A DNA stretch of 64,000 nucleotides from NCBI GenBank assembly GCA_008921705.1, contig VFFE01007859.1:1225391-1289390 (forward strand), given 5' to 3'. Below are positions 46,546-60,200 of the stretch, in pieces. The notes beneath the pieces are model-generated. The model searched no databases, was not told the origin of the DNA, and saw only the letters and a program-made list of their open reading frames with translations. A program made the position numbers and the translations under genes. This DNA comes from Burhinus oedicnemus. Lineage: Eukaryota > Chordata > Aves > Charadriiformes > Burhinidae. Position 1 is the first letter of the stretch. Each line of letters starts with the position of its first letter.

Positions 46546-49500
46546 CTTACACTTTTTTTCATTTTTTCTCTATTTTGTAGCTACAGGTGATCAATTTTAG
46601 TGATAGAAAAGTTAAGCAAAGCTGTTTAAACAACTATTAAATCATTAATATTTTCATCAAAAGATTTCATAAGGTCATATTGAATGAATGTCTAATTTAG
46701 TGTAGCCACCAATTATGCACCATGTACCATAACTGGTCATTACATCCCACATGTACTATACCCTGTGACAGGCGATGGTTCACACCACTCCCAGTGTGGG
46801 CAGCATCCCTAAAAGTGTCAGAGCTGGTCCCAGTAATGGTGTCAGCCAAAGCATGACCTGCATGAATTTGTCCTTTGCACTCTGCAAAGCAAAGAAGGAT
46901 GAAAATGTGTCTTCAGGAGGACATTGGGGATTCCTTCTGCGCAGTACAAAGTCAGCATAGACAGATCTGTATTTCTCCTTTCCCAATGAAAGAGAAATGT
47001 CTAAGAGAAGGAACAAGAAGACGTGGCTGAGCAGATCTCGGTGGTTTCCAGTTTTATCAGGTGAAATGCTGGCAAACAGCCCCTTTCCATTCCACCTCAA
47101 TTTTCTCCACTGAGAAGTATAACTTCCATGTCTTCTTCATTTGCAATACAATTGCTTCTAAGTGTTGCAGTTACAGTAACTTGCAATGATCAATAAAGGA
47201 AACTGAGCCTCAAAACAGAATTACCTCGACAGCTGTGCAATGTTCTTGAAGACCATTATGTTTATATTAGGTAAAGAGAAAATGTAATTCCAAATTTCTT
47301 ATAAGAAAGATTTTGCTGTCTTGAAGTTGAAATAGTTTAGGAAGTACAAACTCAGCAAATATATTGCTGACTTACTGAGTTAATCATCACACTTCAGATA
47401 TACAATTCACATGTTATAAATAGCATCTTCATCAGGATGTCTTTTGTATCTGCTTTTTCTTAAACAGTCTACGACTGACATTCTTAGCTGATACATTTCT
47501 GGAAATAAGTTTTCCTTTTTGACTTTGATTCAAATAAAGGAGAACACATCTAGTTAGATTCCAGGTACTTTTACATCTTGAACATTGTCTCATAAGGTTC
47601 TATGGTTTAAGAAAAGAAAAAATAATACAAACTTATTTTGATTTGGTATTGTAACTCTTCAATGCAAACATAAAAGACAGGAAAGAAAAAAATTCTAATG
47701 TTTTGTGAAGGTAATGAAGGCTGATCTCTTATGGATTTGAGTTCTTTAGTATCCAAACCTTCCTGAAGCAGTAACCATGGCAGAACACAGGCAACAATTG
47801 GGAAAGAATTAACATGTGCTGCGGATAATCCAGAAGTACACACGCTCTTTGTTGCCATATTGGCAGGCCAGCCATCTGCCTGAGCGCAATATATAGTTCT
47901 GTCTGTCTGATCTATGAGTCCTATCTGTCTGAATTTGATCTGTCTTTCCCACAACGGGCTGCTAATTCAAATCTCTTTCCAATAAGCAGATGGCTATTTT
48001 CACGAAACTTGTAGGAATTTAGGCTTTCTCCTTCTTTCAAGTTTGTTTGAAATGTTCAAAGGTGATTAGGAAGAGAATGCAGGGAGACAAATTAACAGAT
48101 GGATAGCGAGGCAGCTAATGCAAATGCACATACCGTGTTTCCCAGGGAAATAGCGGCAGCTCAACAATGGCAACAGAATTGTCAGTCATTAGTAAGATTA
48201 GAGAAATACCCAAACTTGTTCACTTCAGGTCATGCAGATGCAGGGCATGTCACAGTATGCAATTAGCAAGGCAAATTCCTAAAGACATTCAGGAAATAAG
48301 TGCAGTTTACAGAATACAGAGTGAAAATCTTCATACAATGGAATTGCCCTGCACTGCATAAATATGAGTTCAACATTCCTAAATGTTAGGAGTTCAATAG
48401 TAGCATCGTCTTTGCCATGTAGATGGGTGAGGTGGAGGAGGGAAATCAGCCCTCTTTAGGGAAGTGATTTCCAAGGATTAAGATACAGGACTGGTTTCCT
48501 GGGTTTTGGATGTAGCCTGGATAATAAAGGTTTGATCTGTACAGATTCCTTAGGAAGAAAAATTGGCTGAAGGCAGTATTCTTCATTCTGCAGAGTCCCT
48601 AATGTAGGGAAGAAGGTGGAGAGTGGGATACATTGCTGGTATACAAGCAGACAACTTCCACACATTTTCTTCTTTATAAGAAGCCCTAGGGAATCTCTAG
48701 AAATGGAGTAATTTGGAGAGATAACGTTTTTTCCCATAGAAGGTAATTTACTGATCTTGCATACTAAAAATGAGCTCTGTGCAGTCACTGTAACCTGAGG
48801 CAACCAGGTTTGAGTTCTTCAGCTTGCAATGTATGCATAAACATTTAGGTAGTCATGGGAAGGAGTCTCCTGAGTCACATTAGTGACTTACCCATCTTAC
48901 CATTAAGGTGACTACTTCATTCAGGCCATTAAAATAACTTAGGCACTTTTAAAAAGAACTCCTAGTCCTATTCATTTAATTAAAGCTTTACCACATATAT
49001 CTTGATCTGCGTAGCTGATGCACATAGCATATTGCTGGTGAACCTAGTCGTGAAAAGTTACTCTGTCTTTTCTACTGCTGTTTTTTGTTGTTTTCGGTTT
49101 TTGGGGTTTTTTGTTTTGTATTTTTTTTACTTACACTTTAATGACTAATAAAAGGTTTAGAATGAAGTTAGAATGTGGCAGCTGGCACAGATTCTCTTTC
49201 TTCTGTATTTGTTGGTCCTTTGCTTGCTGTCAGTCATTTCTTAATGTCTTAGTTGTTTCTGTATCTTATTAACTAAACACTGTAACATATTATTGAAATC
49301 AGTTTTCATGTTTTGTTTGATGAAATAAGATAGTTGGCAGGCATAATAAATATAAGTTTCATCTCAGCTTATGTTGAAAAGCTTCTGTCCCTTTAAAATG
49401 CTAGGTGTATTCAGTTAGCTAAAAATTGTGCTGCAGTAATTTAATATATCATCTTTCTAATAAAACACAGACTGGAATGTATGTATCTGTTTGTTGTCTT

Positions 49501-49953
49501 CACAGTGTCATAGCTGTTGAGAAACAAAATTTCTCTAGTTCCCAGTCATAGACTTCTGGAGAATATTTCCAGAACTATGTATTCAATTGTTTTCTGCTGT
49601 TCTTGCAGTGAACAAAAATATCTGATTTTGATTATATCGTTTCTCTTTTGATCTAAAGATTCAAAACAGAAGATACTTTCTGATTCAAGGGTGGGGAAGG
49701 GTACATTCTTCCTCATTATTCATTTTACAGCTCAGGCTAGTTGGTGCAATCAATTGGTCCTTTTTAAAAATAGCTTGGTCAAGTTCTATGCTGGTGAAGA
49801 CCAAGGTTTAAACAGGAGCATAGGATCTAACATAGTAAGACATGAGCTTCTTAACATGAAAAATACCTTTGACAAAGGCTCTTTAATTCCAAATCAAAAT
49901 GGCTGAAGTTTGATAAATCATATGATTTCATGTAAACAACCGCATTTCTTCTT
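46546..49953. other. Unique DNA, no gene seen
   Basis: Minus-strand frames of 106, 115 and 115 codons (46780-47100, 47607-47954, 48456-48803) have no recognised domain. A degenerate TCTG-rich run lies near 47898-47945. A long T/G tract is at about 49079-49130. A weak MIR-like word, GGAAACTGAGCCTCAAAACA, occurs near 47198 without enough context to call. Confidence 0.5.
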
Positions 49954-50420
49954 CAGAGGGGTGGAGCACCTCTCCCATGAAGAAAGGCTGAGAGAGTTGA
50001 GGTTGTTCAGCCTGGGGAAGAGAAGGCTCCAGGAAGACCTTATAGCAGCCTTCCAGTACTTAAACGGGGCTTATAAGAAAGATGGGGACAGCCTTTTAGT
50101 AGGTCCTGTTGCAATAGGACAAGGGGTAATGATTTTAAACTAAAAGAAGGTAAATTCAAAATGGATATTAGGCCGAAATTTTTTACAATGAGGGTGGTGA
50201 AACACTGGAACAGGTTGCCCAGAGAGGTGGTAGATGTGCCATCCCTGGAAACGTTCGAGGTAACGTTGGCTGGGGCTCTGAGCAACCTGATCTGGTTGAA
50301 GGTGTCCCTGCTCATTGCAGGGGAGGTTGGACTAGATGAACTTTAATGGTCCTTTCCAACCCAAACCATCCTGTGATTCTCTATGATCCTCTACGATTCT
50401 CTATGATTCGCTATGATTCT
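49954..50420 (+). mobile_element. CR1 LINE 3' end, about 467 bp
   Basis: This copy holds the C-terminal part of CR1 ORF2 and the short 3' UTR. Motifs in order are [38 protein letters not shown], then after a frame change MDIRPKFFTMRVVKHWNRLP and REVVDVPSLETF, and finally the UTR words TCCCTGCTCATTGCAGG and CTTTCCAACCCAAACCATCC. The frame change lies between about 50100 and 50160. It ends in five 10-base units. The insertion is 5'-truncated, as nearly all CR1 copies are, and has no coding capacity. Antisense frames over it are shadows. Confidence 0.96.
50371..50420 (+). repeat. CR1 tail with five decamer units
   Basis: The units CTGTGATTCT, CTATGATCCT, CTACGATTCT, CTATGATTCG and CTATGATTCT follow one another exactly. 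Young CR1 tails usually repeat an octamer, so the unit here is two bases longer (an added CT). Confidence 0.9.
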
Positions 50421-53400
50421 TCTAACAGGTTCTTTGAATGTATTTGTAACGTTACATTTGACCATGTATTCTTGGTATATGTATTCCTGGTATAAATTGT
50501 CATGGTCCATTTTATATTAAGGGAGCTATTGTGATTTATGCTATCTGAAGATTTGTAGTAAATGTTGATGCTAGTTCTGTTGACTCACTAAGCTGTTACC
50601 TGGTAAGATTTTTCTAGAGAGAGAATGAAAAGGAAGAATTGAAAATCTTTCAAGTAAAAAAATTTAAGAGTTGTCACACCTGGAGAAAATGGTTCATCTG
50701 TATATTCTTCATTTTTACCCTGAAGACAAATCCATGCTGAGAAAGGCAGAAAATTTGACCCTCTGAAGTGAGCAGATTTCATGTTAAAGCATACTGGAAA
50801 GATGATTGGTCAGACAAAGACTGCTTCTCAGTTGCATTTTTTAATTCAAAATTAACATATTTAAACATTATTAATTATGCAACTGTTTCAAAATTCCTGT
50901 GAACTAGAGACCCAAGGAACACATAGTGCATAGACAACACCAGCAGCTGCCACGATATCTTTAAGGAATTCATCCAATGTAGTACAGAGCAAGTTTTAGA
51001 ATTTCCTGGATTTTTTGTCTTACAATTTCCCAAATGCTGGACTTCCAGCCCAACAGATGGTATCATATTTGACACCCAAACACAAAGACAGATAAAAAAT
51101 CTTTGGCTTAAATAAATATCCATTTGTAATCAGTTCAAGAATCCTCTGTCCTCATCATACAAAAAATGTTTTTCCAGCTGAATTTTGGTCCTCATGACAC
51201 ATGTCAATGGTGGTCTACTTTCAAATCATTCATTTGGCTTGAGAGTCAATGAGAATAAGCTTGATCTCCTTCAACTATATATTATATGTGGCTTTTCATT
51301 TGTATTTGATTTCTTAATAAAGCATCTCTATCATCAGTTTTGTAGTGCCCTTGTATTTTAATGTAGCTGAATTGACATGAATCCTAACAGCCGTGGGGGA
51401 GTAAAAGCTAAAAGGATAATAATATATATCCTCTACGTAAGCCATTACAGGCAGTAATTAATATTTTTTGTTACACAAAAAAGAGTAAAATCGTTGTCTT
51501 AAGGGACAACTTGGGGTCAAGTTTTTAGGGCCTTGCTCATCATTACAAATCAACTCCTGTGGATCCAGGTGCTGTTCCCTTCTATATTTCTGCATCCAGA
51601 ATCTCACTCATAGACTTCATGGAGAATGTTATGCAAAATTTTTATGTCTTTTTCTTTAATTGAAAGTTTCATAATTGGCCATTCCAGGTTCTAGAACTAC
51701 TATTTACCAGATGTGTCTTCAAGATATTTAAGATATCTTTCTAAATACTTTACTTACTAAGATTGCAGAAAGTAGTGTTTTGAAATACCATTTCAGATAA
51801 TTTTTTTGTGAGAAATAACACATACTTATTATCAGTGGGTTCTCAGTTCAAATGTGTTTCTCCTTTAAATTTGTTGGATTTTTCCCTGCATTATTATTTT
51901 TTTTTGGTAGATCAGAGGAACACCTAAAAATTATTTCTTATGGTTGCTTGGAATAAAATAATTCTACGGATTTAAAGGAAGGAAGCAAGACCACCAACAT
52001 TTATTTCGTTATTTTTAATCTTTCTATTTTCTGCTGTATTTTTTCTACTTTATAGAAATAATTTGCATCTATCATTAGTCTCTTACAGAAAGATGAATGA
52101 ATCTACAACTGTTAAACCCTTTTAAAGAGATCAGCTCTCATCAGAGGTCAATCAGAAGTCAAACTGGACATTTTTTAAGCAAATGAATAGGAGAATATTC
52201 CATTATAGATGTCAAGATGAGATGTGACTAATGTCACAAAAGTTAAAGGTTAGGGGCTAATCCACTGAGAGTTCATTCATGGACCATATTTAAATTGCTT
52301 CAGACACTTTTAAGAAGTGTATTCCCTCATAAGATCTCTGCTGTCTTACAGGAGTTGCAGCTACATGTGTAAGCAGACTTTCCTTACTCCCTGTGTTAGC
52401 GTCCAAATTGCTGAACTAGGCTTTTCCTTAAAAATAAAAGAAAGATCTTGTTAATTAATTAAAAACAATCTCTTCCAAAATATATTAGTTTAGGAAGACC
52501 AATATTTTTTTAAATCCATGTACTCTTTCTAGAAGATCTTCTAAATTAAAAGGCAACCCCATTAAAACACATACCTGAGAGAGCAGAATTCTGAGTGTTA
52601 ATGTGGTGAACAAATTCTAGTATAAGAAAGACTATTTGCTTATTCATAAACATACGTACATTTAATAAAACTGCTTTGAAGAATCTATTTTGAGGGAAAA
52701 TATTGAGTCATATATAGTCTTTTTTTTCTAATGGAAGTTGCCATAAGATCAAATTAAATAAACAGTTGACAAAATTGTAATGAATTTAAGCTGTTCTTGG
52801 TTTAAGGGGAAAAAATAAGTGTTTGTTTATAAGCAGAAGATACTGATGAAAAATAGCAGCATGACAAACATTTCAGGACCAAGTCATGCCCTTCGATGTC
52901 CTTGCCCTATTTACATGGAAGTTTTAGTGGGAAGAATATCATTGTTCAAACTGGATTATGGCCAAAATACAATTAATCCACCTTGATATACTGTTATAGT
53001 GATTTCAAGAAAAAACAGTGTGATTCAATGAATAAATGCAGATGTCTGTTGTAGATGTATGACCTAGTCACCATTGTTCTGTTTATAGATGGCAGACCTA
53101 TATAGACATATAATTTTCATCATAAAATATGAAATTATATTAATTAAATCCAAGATATCTACCCAAAATAATGATAACCAGTTTGGGTAAAGATGATAGA
53201 GTGCTTCAGTTGCCTTTCTGCAGTCTAATCATGCAGGGAAAGAGAGGTTTCCTTTCCTCCTACAACCTTTCCAAATCTGCCTTATTAAAAGATACTCAGA
53301 CAAAAGACACTGTGAAGGAGAGGAGGATTTAACTCCTAGAGAATATCCTGCATGTCATAAAGGCACTGGAAATTATTGGGTTTGATCTGAGCGAAAAAGA

Positions 53401-53984
53401 AAATAACACTGTTAATTATTACGGTCATGTCCGGCCAGAATGATGTATGCTGATAGCTCATATTTGAAATACATGTTTTGAAGAATACCTCTAGAGTTTC
53501 CATTAGGGAAAATAAAGAAAACACTTTGCTTATACTTTGTGTATTGACCTAATCTTTCAGGACTTTAAAAAGTTTTCTGAATCTATATGCAGAGACAAGC
53601 TTTGAGGTTAAGTGCAAGGAAGACAAATAAATTGAACAAAATGTTTATGCAATAACATCTCTATGTGTTTGATTTGGAAAGGAGGGGGAAGTGTCTATTT
53701 TCCCTTTGGGGATTTTTTGAACAGCTAACTTTCTAACTATACTAATATTTGTGGCTGTTTGAAACCATACAGCTGGCTTTTTTGTTGCCTTTGAACTGTA
53801 TTGTCAAACATTAGCTAAGGGCTTTGTGATCCCTCATCTATTTTCATCTTCAATCCTAAAAAGTGTCATAGCAGTGTTGGTAATTGTTCTGAATTTCATA
53901 GTTTCATGAGGCTTTATATTAAGTTAATTGGGTAAAATACTTTTTGAAGACTCCTCATGTATGACAGTTTCCAGCCCTTGTTCC
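50421..53984. other. Unique AT-rich DNA, no gene seen
   Basis: No supported gene or repeat. Minus frames at 50588-50782 and 50875-51123 are short and lack motifs. A T-run occurs near 51898-51905. Confidence 0.5.
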
Positions 53985-54208
53985 TAGAATCATATAATCA
54001 AAGGTTGGAAAAGGCTCTTGGAGGTCATCAGGTCAGCCCCAACACTCAAAGCAGGGCTAATTTTAAACTACATAGCTCAAGGTAGTAATAAGATGTCCCC
54101 TCTGCCTTCTCTTTCTAAAGATGAACAAGTGTGGATCTCAGCTTCTGCTCGCATATCACATGCTCCAGCCTCCTAATCATCTTGGTGGCCTTCCCCTAGA
54201 CTCGCTCA
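53985..54208 (-). mobile_element. CR1 LINE 3' end, reverse orientation, internally rearranged
   Basis: The plus strand starts TAGAATCATATAATCAAAGG, the reverse complement of a CR1 tail, followed by GGAGGTCATCAGGTCAGCCC and CACTCAAAGCAGGGCTAA. After about 54060 the match skips part of the UTR and resumes with ATCACATGCTCCAGCCTCCT, AATCATCTTGGTGGCCTTCC and CCTAGACTCGCTC, the reverse of the REGLEHM-type coding block. The order is right but much of the intervening 3' coding sequence is missing. It is a diverged, older copy. Confidence 0.88.
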
Positions 54209-57200
54209 AGAGAAAGCAAGAAGAAAATAAGCGAAAGATTAACTTACTGCTTTCACTGCTTCTTAGAAGTAAACAGGTTGGGTGAGGTTTCTTTGTTACA
54301 TAGATTTTAATTTCAATATACTTGCTCTCTTTCCCTTGTTGGAGATTTCAGTGTTTCCATGAGATGGGAAGCAAAGCGAACAAGCAGTTGAGATGCTGGC
54401 TTGGGTGAGATTCCTGCCTGCGAAATGATTCCTGCCTCTGAACGAAAACACATTTCCTCACATGTTCGTCTTTGTGATTCCGTGTATCTCTTGCACTTTT
54501 TCACTTGGACCACAGCTCTGAGGTCAGGACTGTTTCATTCTGCCTCAGCAGCATCTAGTATAATGAAGCCATGCTCTTGCAATGCTGATCTCAATGTTGT
54601 GGCACTGCTTTGCCTCCCCCTCATCCCTTGTTGCAGAGGTAGAATAAGTAATGCCTCAGAAATGTGTCCTCTCAGCCACGGTGTCTCCTGAAGCTCTCCT
54701 GGCTTCCATGCCACACATTCCAAGTGCCTTAATGCACTCCCCAACCTCAGCATACAATTAATAAAAGTCTACAGCTCCTGCTAAGAGCAATTACTGAATC
54801 TCTCTGCTCAAAATATGTTCTGTTCAGCTGGAGTACCCCACTCAGAGTTTATTAAGATTTGGCTCTGTTATCATCTGTTTCCCAGCCAGGAACTATGAGA
54901 GTTATGACACAGGAGGAAAACCAAAAAAGCAGAACTGACATTGATTTCCATGTGTGCATGATCTTGCTCCAAAGACTAGTAACATAGCAACAAGGGTTGC
55001 AATTTTTTTCCTCTTTTTTACCCATATTTATATAGCCCTATTCATCTTTTTTAAGACTGTGGTTTAGGTTGTATATTTCCTTCAGGGCATTGTGCTTATA
55101 TTCAAAATAAAGGATGAGTTCACAATACCTTGTTCACAGTACTCACTTCCAAATGTATTATGCTTGTGATAGTTAAACCCTGATGTAGCATCTGGTTTTG
55201 ATGGAGTTTCTGCTTTTATTCACTGATGCTGTTGGTCTGACCAGGTCATCATGTGTGACTTCATCTGATATCAAAAGGCATTGTTTAATTGGTTTATTTT
55301 ACATCAGAACCTCAACATCTCCATTTCACTCTTTGCAACACTCTTGCACAACCTTCTTCAGTAACATCAATCAAGAGTAAGCTGATTTTTAAAGGTGCAT
55401 TTTATTTCCACTCTCTACTCAGGTTTCCTTCTCATGTCAATACGTTGTTATCCTCTCCTAACCTTAGCAGCGGAGCAGAGCTACCAAGTTATGTATGAGC
55501 ATTAAGACATGTAACATGATAATAGCAAAATCTCAGACAAATTTTTGAGTATCCCACTCCCTGAACACTTATGTATTCAGCGTAGGCATCAGGTCTTACT
55601 AGCCTGTGCATGAGGCTACTGTGCACTACAGAGGGGAATTTCCAGGTAGCTCCACACTCAAGAAGTTGAACAGTCAGAAATGATAAAGCAGCATACGGTG
55701 TTTTAACATCTACCCTTCTGACAATTTGGCAGGTACTCGTCTCAGCTCAGAATTCAAAGCTATGAAACCTCTCAAAGCTTTCTTTTTCCAAGAGGAAAAA
55801 GTGAACATCAAATCCTTGACAAGATACAATTTTCTTCTTATACTGAGTGTTTAGAGAACCTTCTGATACTGAAGCTGAGGCTGAAATCCTTTATTAAAAG
55901 GGAAAATGCTCCCACGTATGTTATTTTTATCACCTAACTTCACTAACATGGCTAAGCAGCTTTTACTGTGAAAAAGAGACAGGATGCATCAGAGCAAGAA
56001 CATAGTTACATATTGACCTAGTTATTTGTAGCAATTTTGGAATCTGCTTATGAGAAAAATTAAGCTCCTGAAAGAAAAAAATCCTAACTGTAAGTGCTCT
56101 ACCAAACCATACTCAGGTGAAATACTTCCTACTACAAAATTTTAGCTGTTCTCCCTCAGACACAAAGTTTGACTTTTTCAGAACAAAGTAATTCAACAGA
56201 AGCTCAGCATATCAATCAAGCTCGCTCTGTTAACCTAAACACTCTTGCCAGAGCCAGTCTGCCTTCAATCCACTTCAACCAAGTTTCTAGCAGACTTTTA
56301 TGAGGACCAGGTGATCTTCAAGCTATTACTTGATCCCCTGTCTCACATGTACAATTGAGAGGCAGCTGATTAGTTGCAGATGGAGCTGGTTTAAACTTTA
56401 AGAACTTTAAGAACTACCACCATTGATAGTACCTAATGTCAGCTTTCAACTAAGTGCCAGGGCTCTGATCATTTGTTTGATCTCCAGATGTGCATGTATT
56501 CAGAAATTGTTAATTTCATAGTTTCTAACTATCTCATAAAGCTTTCTGAACTTGGGCAGGGGCCAAAAACCCATATAGCTTTCAGTTAGCTTAATTATGC
56601 CTTGGTGACAAGAATCAGAAGGACAAATGATATAACAGACACTAGATTTGAATGTTACTGAATTTCAGGAATTTCAATTGCCAAAGAAGATTCTCAGCAG
56701 TAGGGGCTGGTTGTATAATTCTCTCACTGCAGCTTAGCACAAGTAAGAAAGAGGAGGTTTTGTGTTGCTGTTATCAGTGAACCACTTTTAAAAGGAGAAC
56801 TGAACCTATTAGAATTTGCAGGTAGCTAACTTCTGTCTGTCCCCAAAGAGAAGGACCATATTAGGACTGCTTTGGACCTGTATTTTTGACAGGTGGCATC
56901 TGTTATTTTGAAGAAATAGGCAAGTAGTAGAACTGATGAAACACAGATACCTTGTTTCTTTTAAAGTGGTTTTTTTTTTTTCCAGAAATTTTGTTACTGC
57001 AGTCAGAGATTAAGCTGTTTGCTATAAATTAACAATTATATTTAAAGAATTCTCCTATATTTTTGATTCCTGGGAAACTAGAACAGAAATATCTATGAAC
57101 ATGATATACTGATAAATTCAAACAGACATTTCGGTGTTCTAAATAATTTATTGATACTTAGAAAAGAACAGATAAATACGCAGGTGGCTAATTTTTAATG

Positions 57201-60200
57201 TGAACCTCTCAGTGATTTACTAAGAACATCTGCCAGTTGGTTTATAGGTGTTCTGTTCAGTACTCAGACGCTCATAAAGAAATTGTCCTGAAGGAATGAG
57301 AGAACTGCTTCAGAGCAGGCGTGATGTAGGCAGAGCAACTCACATGCCAGTGCTGATAGAGAGATTAAGTTTCTCTCAAGGATTGTCAAGTACAAAGGGA
57401 CTGGTTTTTTTTTTTCTTCTTTTAGTCATGCCTAAGTTTAGTAAGAGGGTGAAAAATACAGAGGAAGAATTCAGTAGAAATTTTGAGCAGACATAAATTG
57501 TAGAGCTCTCCATGAACACATGGATGACAAGATTTTTATGAGCTAGTAAAACTTTCTTCAAGAATTTCAGCAAGGTAGCTTTAGTATAGGGTTTCCTTTG
57601 ACTGTATATATGATTCCACTTATTTTGGCTGAACTTAAACAAAACTCACGAATGAATTTAGTCTACAATGGAAGTCGAATAAGATTGCAGGGCTAAGTAT
57701 ATGTGGCTGACATGTTCTTATCAAAATAACTTGTGCATACTAATGTGAGTATAACAGTGGAGAACTGTCACCAAAGTCAGTCTTCATCCTGAAACACACG
57801 ATTTTGCAGTGGATTATAGCTGTCACATGCCAGTACGTCCAAACAGGCCAGGTTATTAAAGCTAACTATGGGGCAAATGCTCCCTGAAACAGAGTTGCTT
57901 GCTGGAGGAACTGAGGAATACAAGCCCTGTCCAGTACTACGGCAGGCACTACAGTAAAGCACTTAAATACTTCTGTAACTTAAAGCAAACAGTGCAGCCC
58001 CCCTGACTTTTTAGGGAGTTCTCCCATGCCCTAAAGGAAGCTCACATTTCACCCCTTTGCTGGCTGAGGCAAGGATACCCAGGTGTAAGTTTTAAATCTT
58101 TAAAATAGAATTGAGTTATTTTTAATTAGTTTTTTTTTTTCCTTCACTGTTACTCCTCTTTGGATGATTATTTGGACCAGGCAGCCCATTACAAATCCAA
58201 GTACTGTACACAATTATTCAACTAACTCGTTTGATATCTTCGTGTAACTGATAAGTAGTAGCTTTTCTCTACTAATATTCCTGTGCTGAAATCCCCAAAG
58301 GATATTTCAGCAAATAATGTATTTATACTTAAGGTAACTAAAAGAACCCAAATCACTGTAATGAATTTATTGCTACTTAATGGCTTCAATATTTTCCATT
58401 ATTTTGTTCTGAGCAAAAGAACTTCTCTTGTCATCGCTTGGCCTGGATACAAAATTAAGATTTCTATCCCATTGTACCAAATATACCAGTGCACCACTAT
58501 TCTTTATTAAAGCTATGCACTAAACAAAAGAAAGTGCTTTTCTTGATGACTTATAAGGGAGGACTGAATTCATCTCACTCTTCTGTTTCTTTTGCCAAGC
58601 TAACATGTGTTAAAAAAAGATAGATTTATTTTTATCGTTACGTCAAGTTCACTTGTTACAGACTGGGACTCTGAAATCTTTGAAACTGAAGACAAAGAAT
58701 TTGAACAATTCTCAGGATCCAGACCAGTGAGCTCATCTGTGTAACTGTCTTTTGCATGTTGCTTTAAAAGGTTGAGCTACCCCTGAATACCTTGAAAACA
58801 GCAGGGAAACCACGTAAATAACAAATTAAGCCCCCACACTCACAAGATTCTTCTTCCCTCCTTCCTCAAAAAATCCTATCCAAATCTTCCAAACCATAAA
58901 AAGGAACTGTGAAGGTAGGAGATTGAAAAAAAAAAACAACTCCCAAATGGAAGGTGCTTGTGTTTAGTGTATCTTTTGTCAGTTAAGCCTACAGCTATTT
59001 ATTTGACTAAGGGGAACCAAAGCTACAATGCTTATCTTCCTATCTTCTCACAAGTGTTCTTCAGGAAGATATTCCAAACAAAATCATTCACAGCTAACTG
59101 GGGATGAAAGGGTGATATAAATAGGACATAGTGACTGTGCTTTTGCTCTGTAAGGTTCTGCGGATTCTAATCTGTTTTCACTTAGTATCCACCTGGCCTA
59201 TTGTCTTTAGTTCTTTCACATTTTTTGACCACGTTTAATGTCATCCTGAAAAAAAAAGAAAGCAATCTCAGGTATTACAGTCAGTATTGTAGAACAAAGG
59301 GGAAAATAGAGTTTCAGTATGCAGATAAACACTGACTAAAAATACTGCTACCTTGTATAAACACACCAAAGCAAAAAAAGTTTAAGCTCTGTATCAGCCC
59401 TGGACAGATATTTTTGTCTGCAGCAGGTGTAACATTTTAGAATTTTCTTTAACATTCTTGGTAAGAAAGCCTTCAGTAAAGCAGGCCTCTCCACTTCTCA
59501 AGCCGGAGTTAAATAAATAAAAAGCCATTTAATGGTTGCTCTTAATGCATGTTGACATAGTAGGTAATGGCTGATTCAACATTAAGAAGCTAATGAAAAT
59601 CAATGTAAGGATGATGCATGATCTGGAAAATACACCTTTGACTTTTTACTATATAACTTTGTATCATGAAATCTTGAGAAGCTCTTATCTGCCAATAAAT
59701 TAGAAAAAAAAGATTAACAAGATCGTTTTGACTTTAGCACTTCGTCATTTGTCTTTATTCTCTAGTCAGACTTTGAACCATCAAAGCAGTTAATCAAAGC
59801 CCTGACTTTAAGCACAACACTGTTAAGCAGATGTTTCAAAGTAAGCCATCTCGCCATTGTCTTTTGTTAAATTGGAAACGGATTATCAGGTAGCATGATG
59901 TGATTCATCACGATCCTTCAGTTAAGGCACACAGTCTGAGCCACCTGTCCCTTCGCTGCAGTGGTGGTAGACATCTGTCCAACACAGTCTTGGCACCAGC
60001 TGCATCACCTGGCAAAAGTGTCACAGAGGGGGAGACAACTAACATTTTCTGCTTCAGTCAAGGTCCTCCTTCCACCCCTCATCGGTTTCATCTAAGTGAT
60101 CTCTACTGATATAACCACCAGGCTGAGACAACTCTCAGCGCTTTCCTTTTGGCCCGTCTACCTGCAGTCAAAGGTGTAATTTCAGCCCATGTAGGCATAT

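Noticed and set aside
46780..47100. Minus-strand frame with a hydrophobic end (LWLTPLLGPALTLLG) as a membrane protein
   Set aside because: Single chance hydrophobic run, no family resemblance and no start or splice context.
47195..47245. GGAAACTGAGCCTCAAAACA as a fifth MIR-like copy
   Set aside because: Only one block matches; the flanking blocks are not recognisable.
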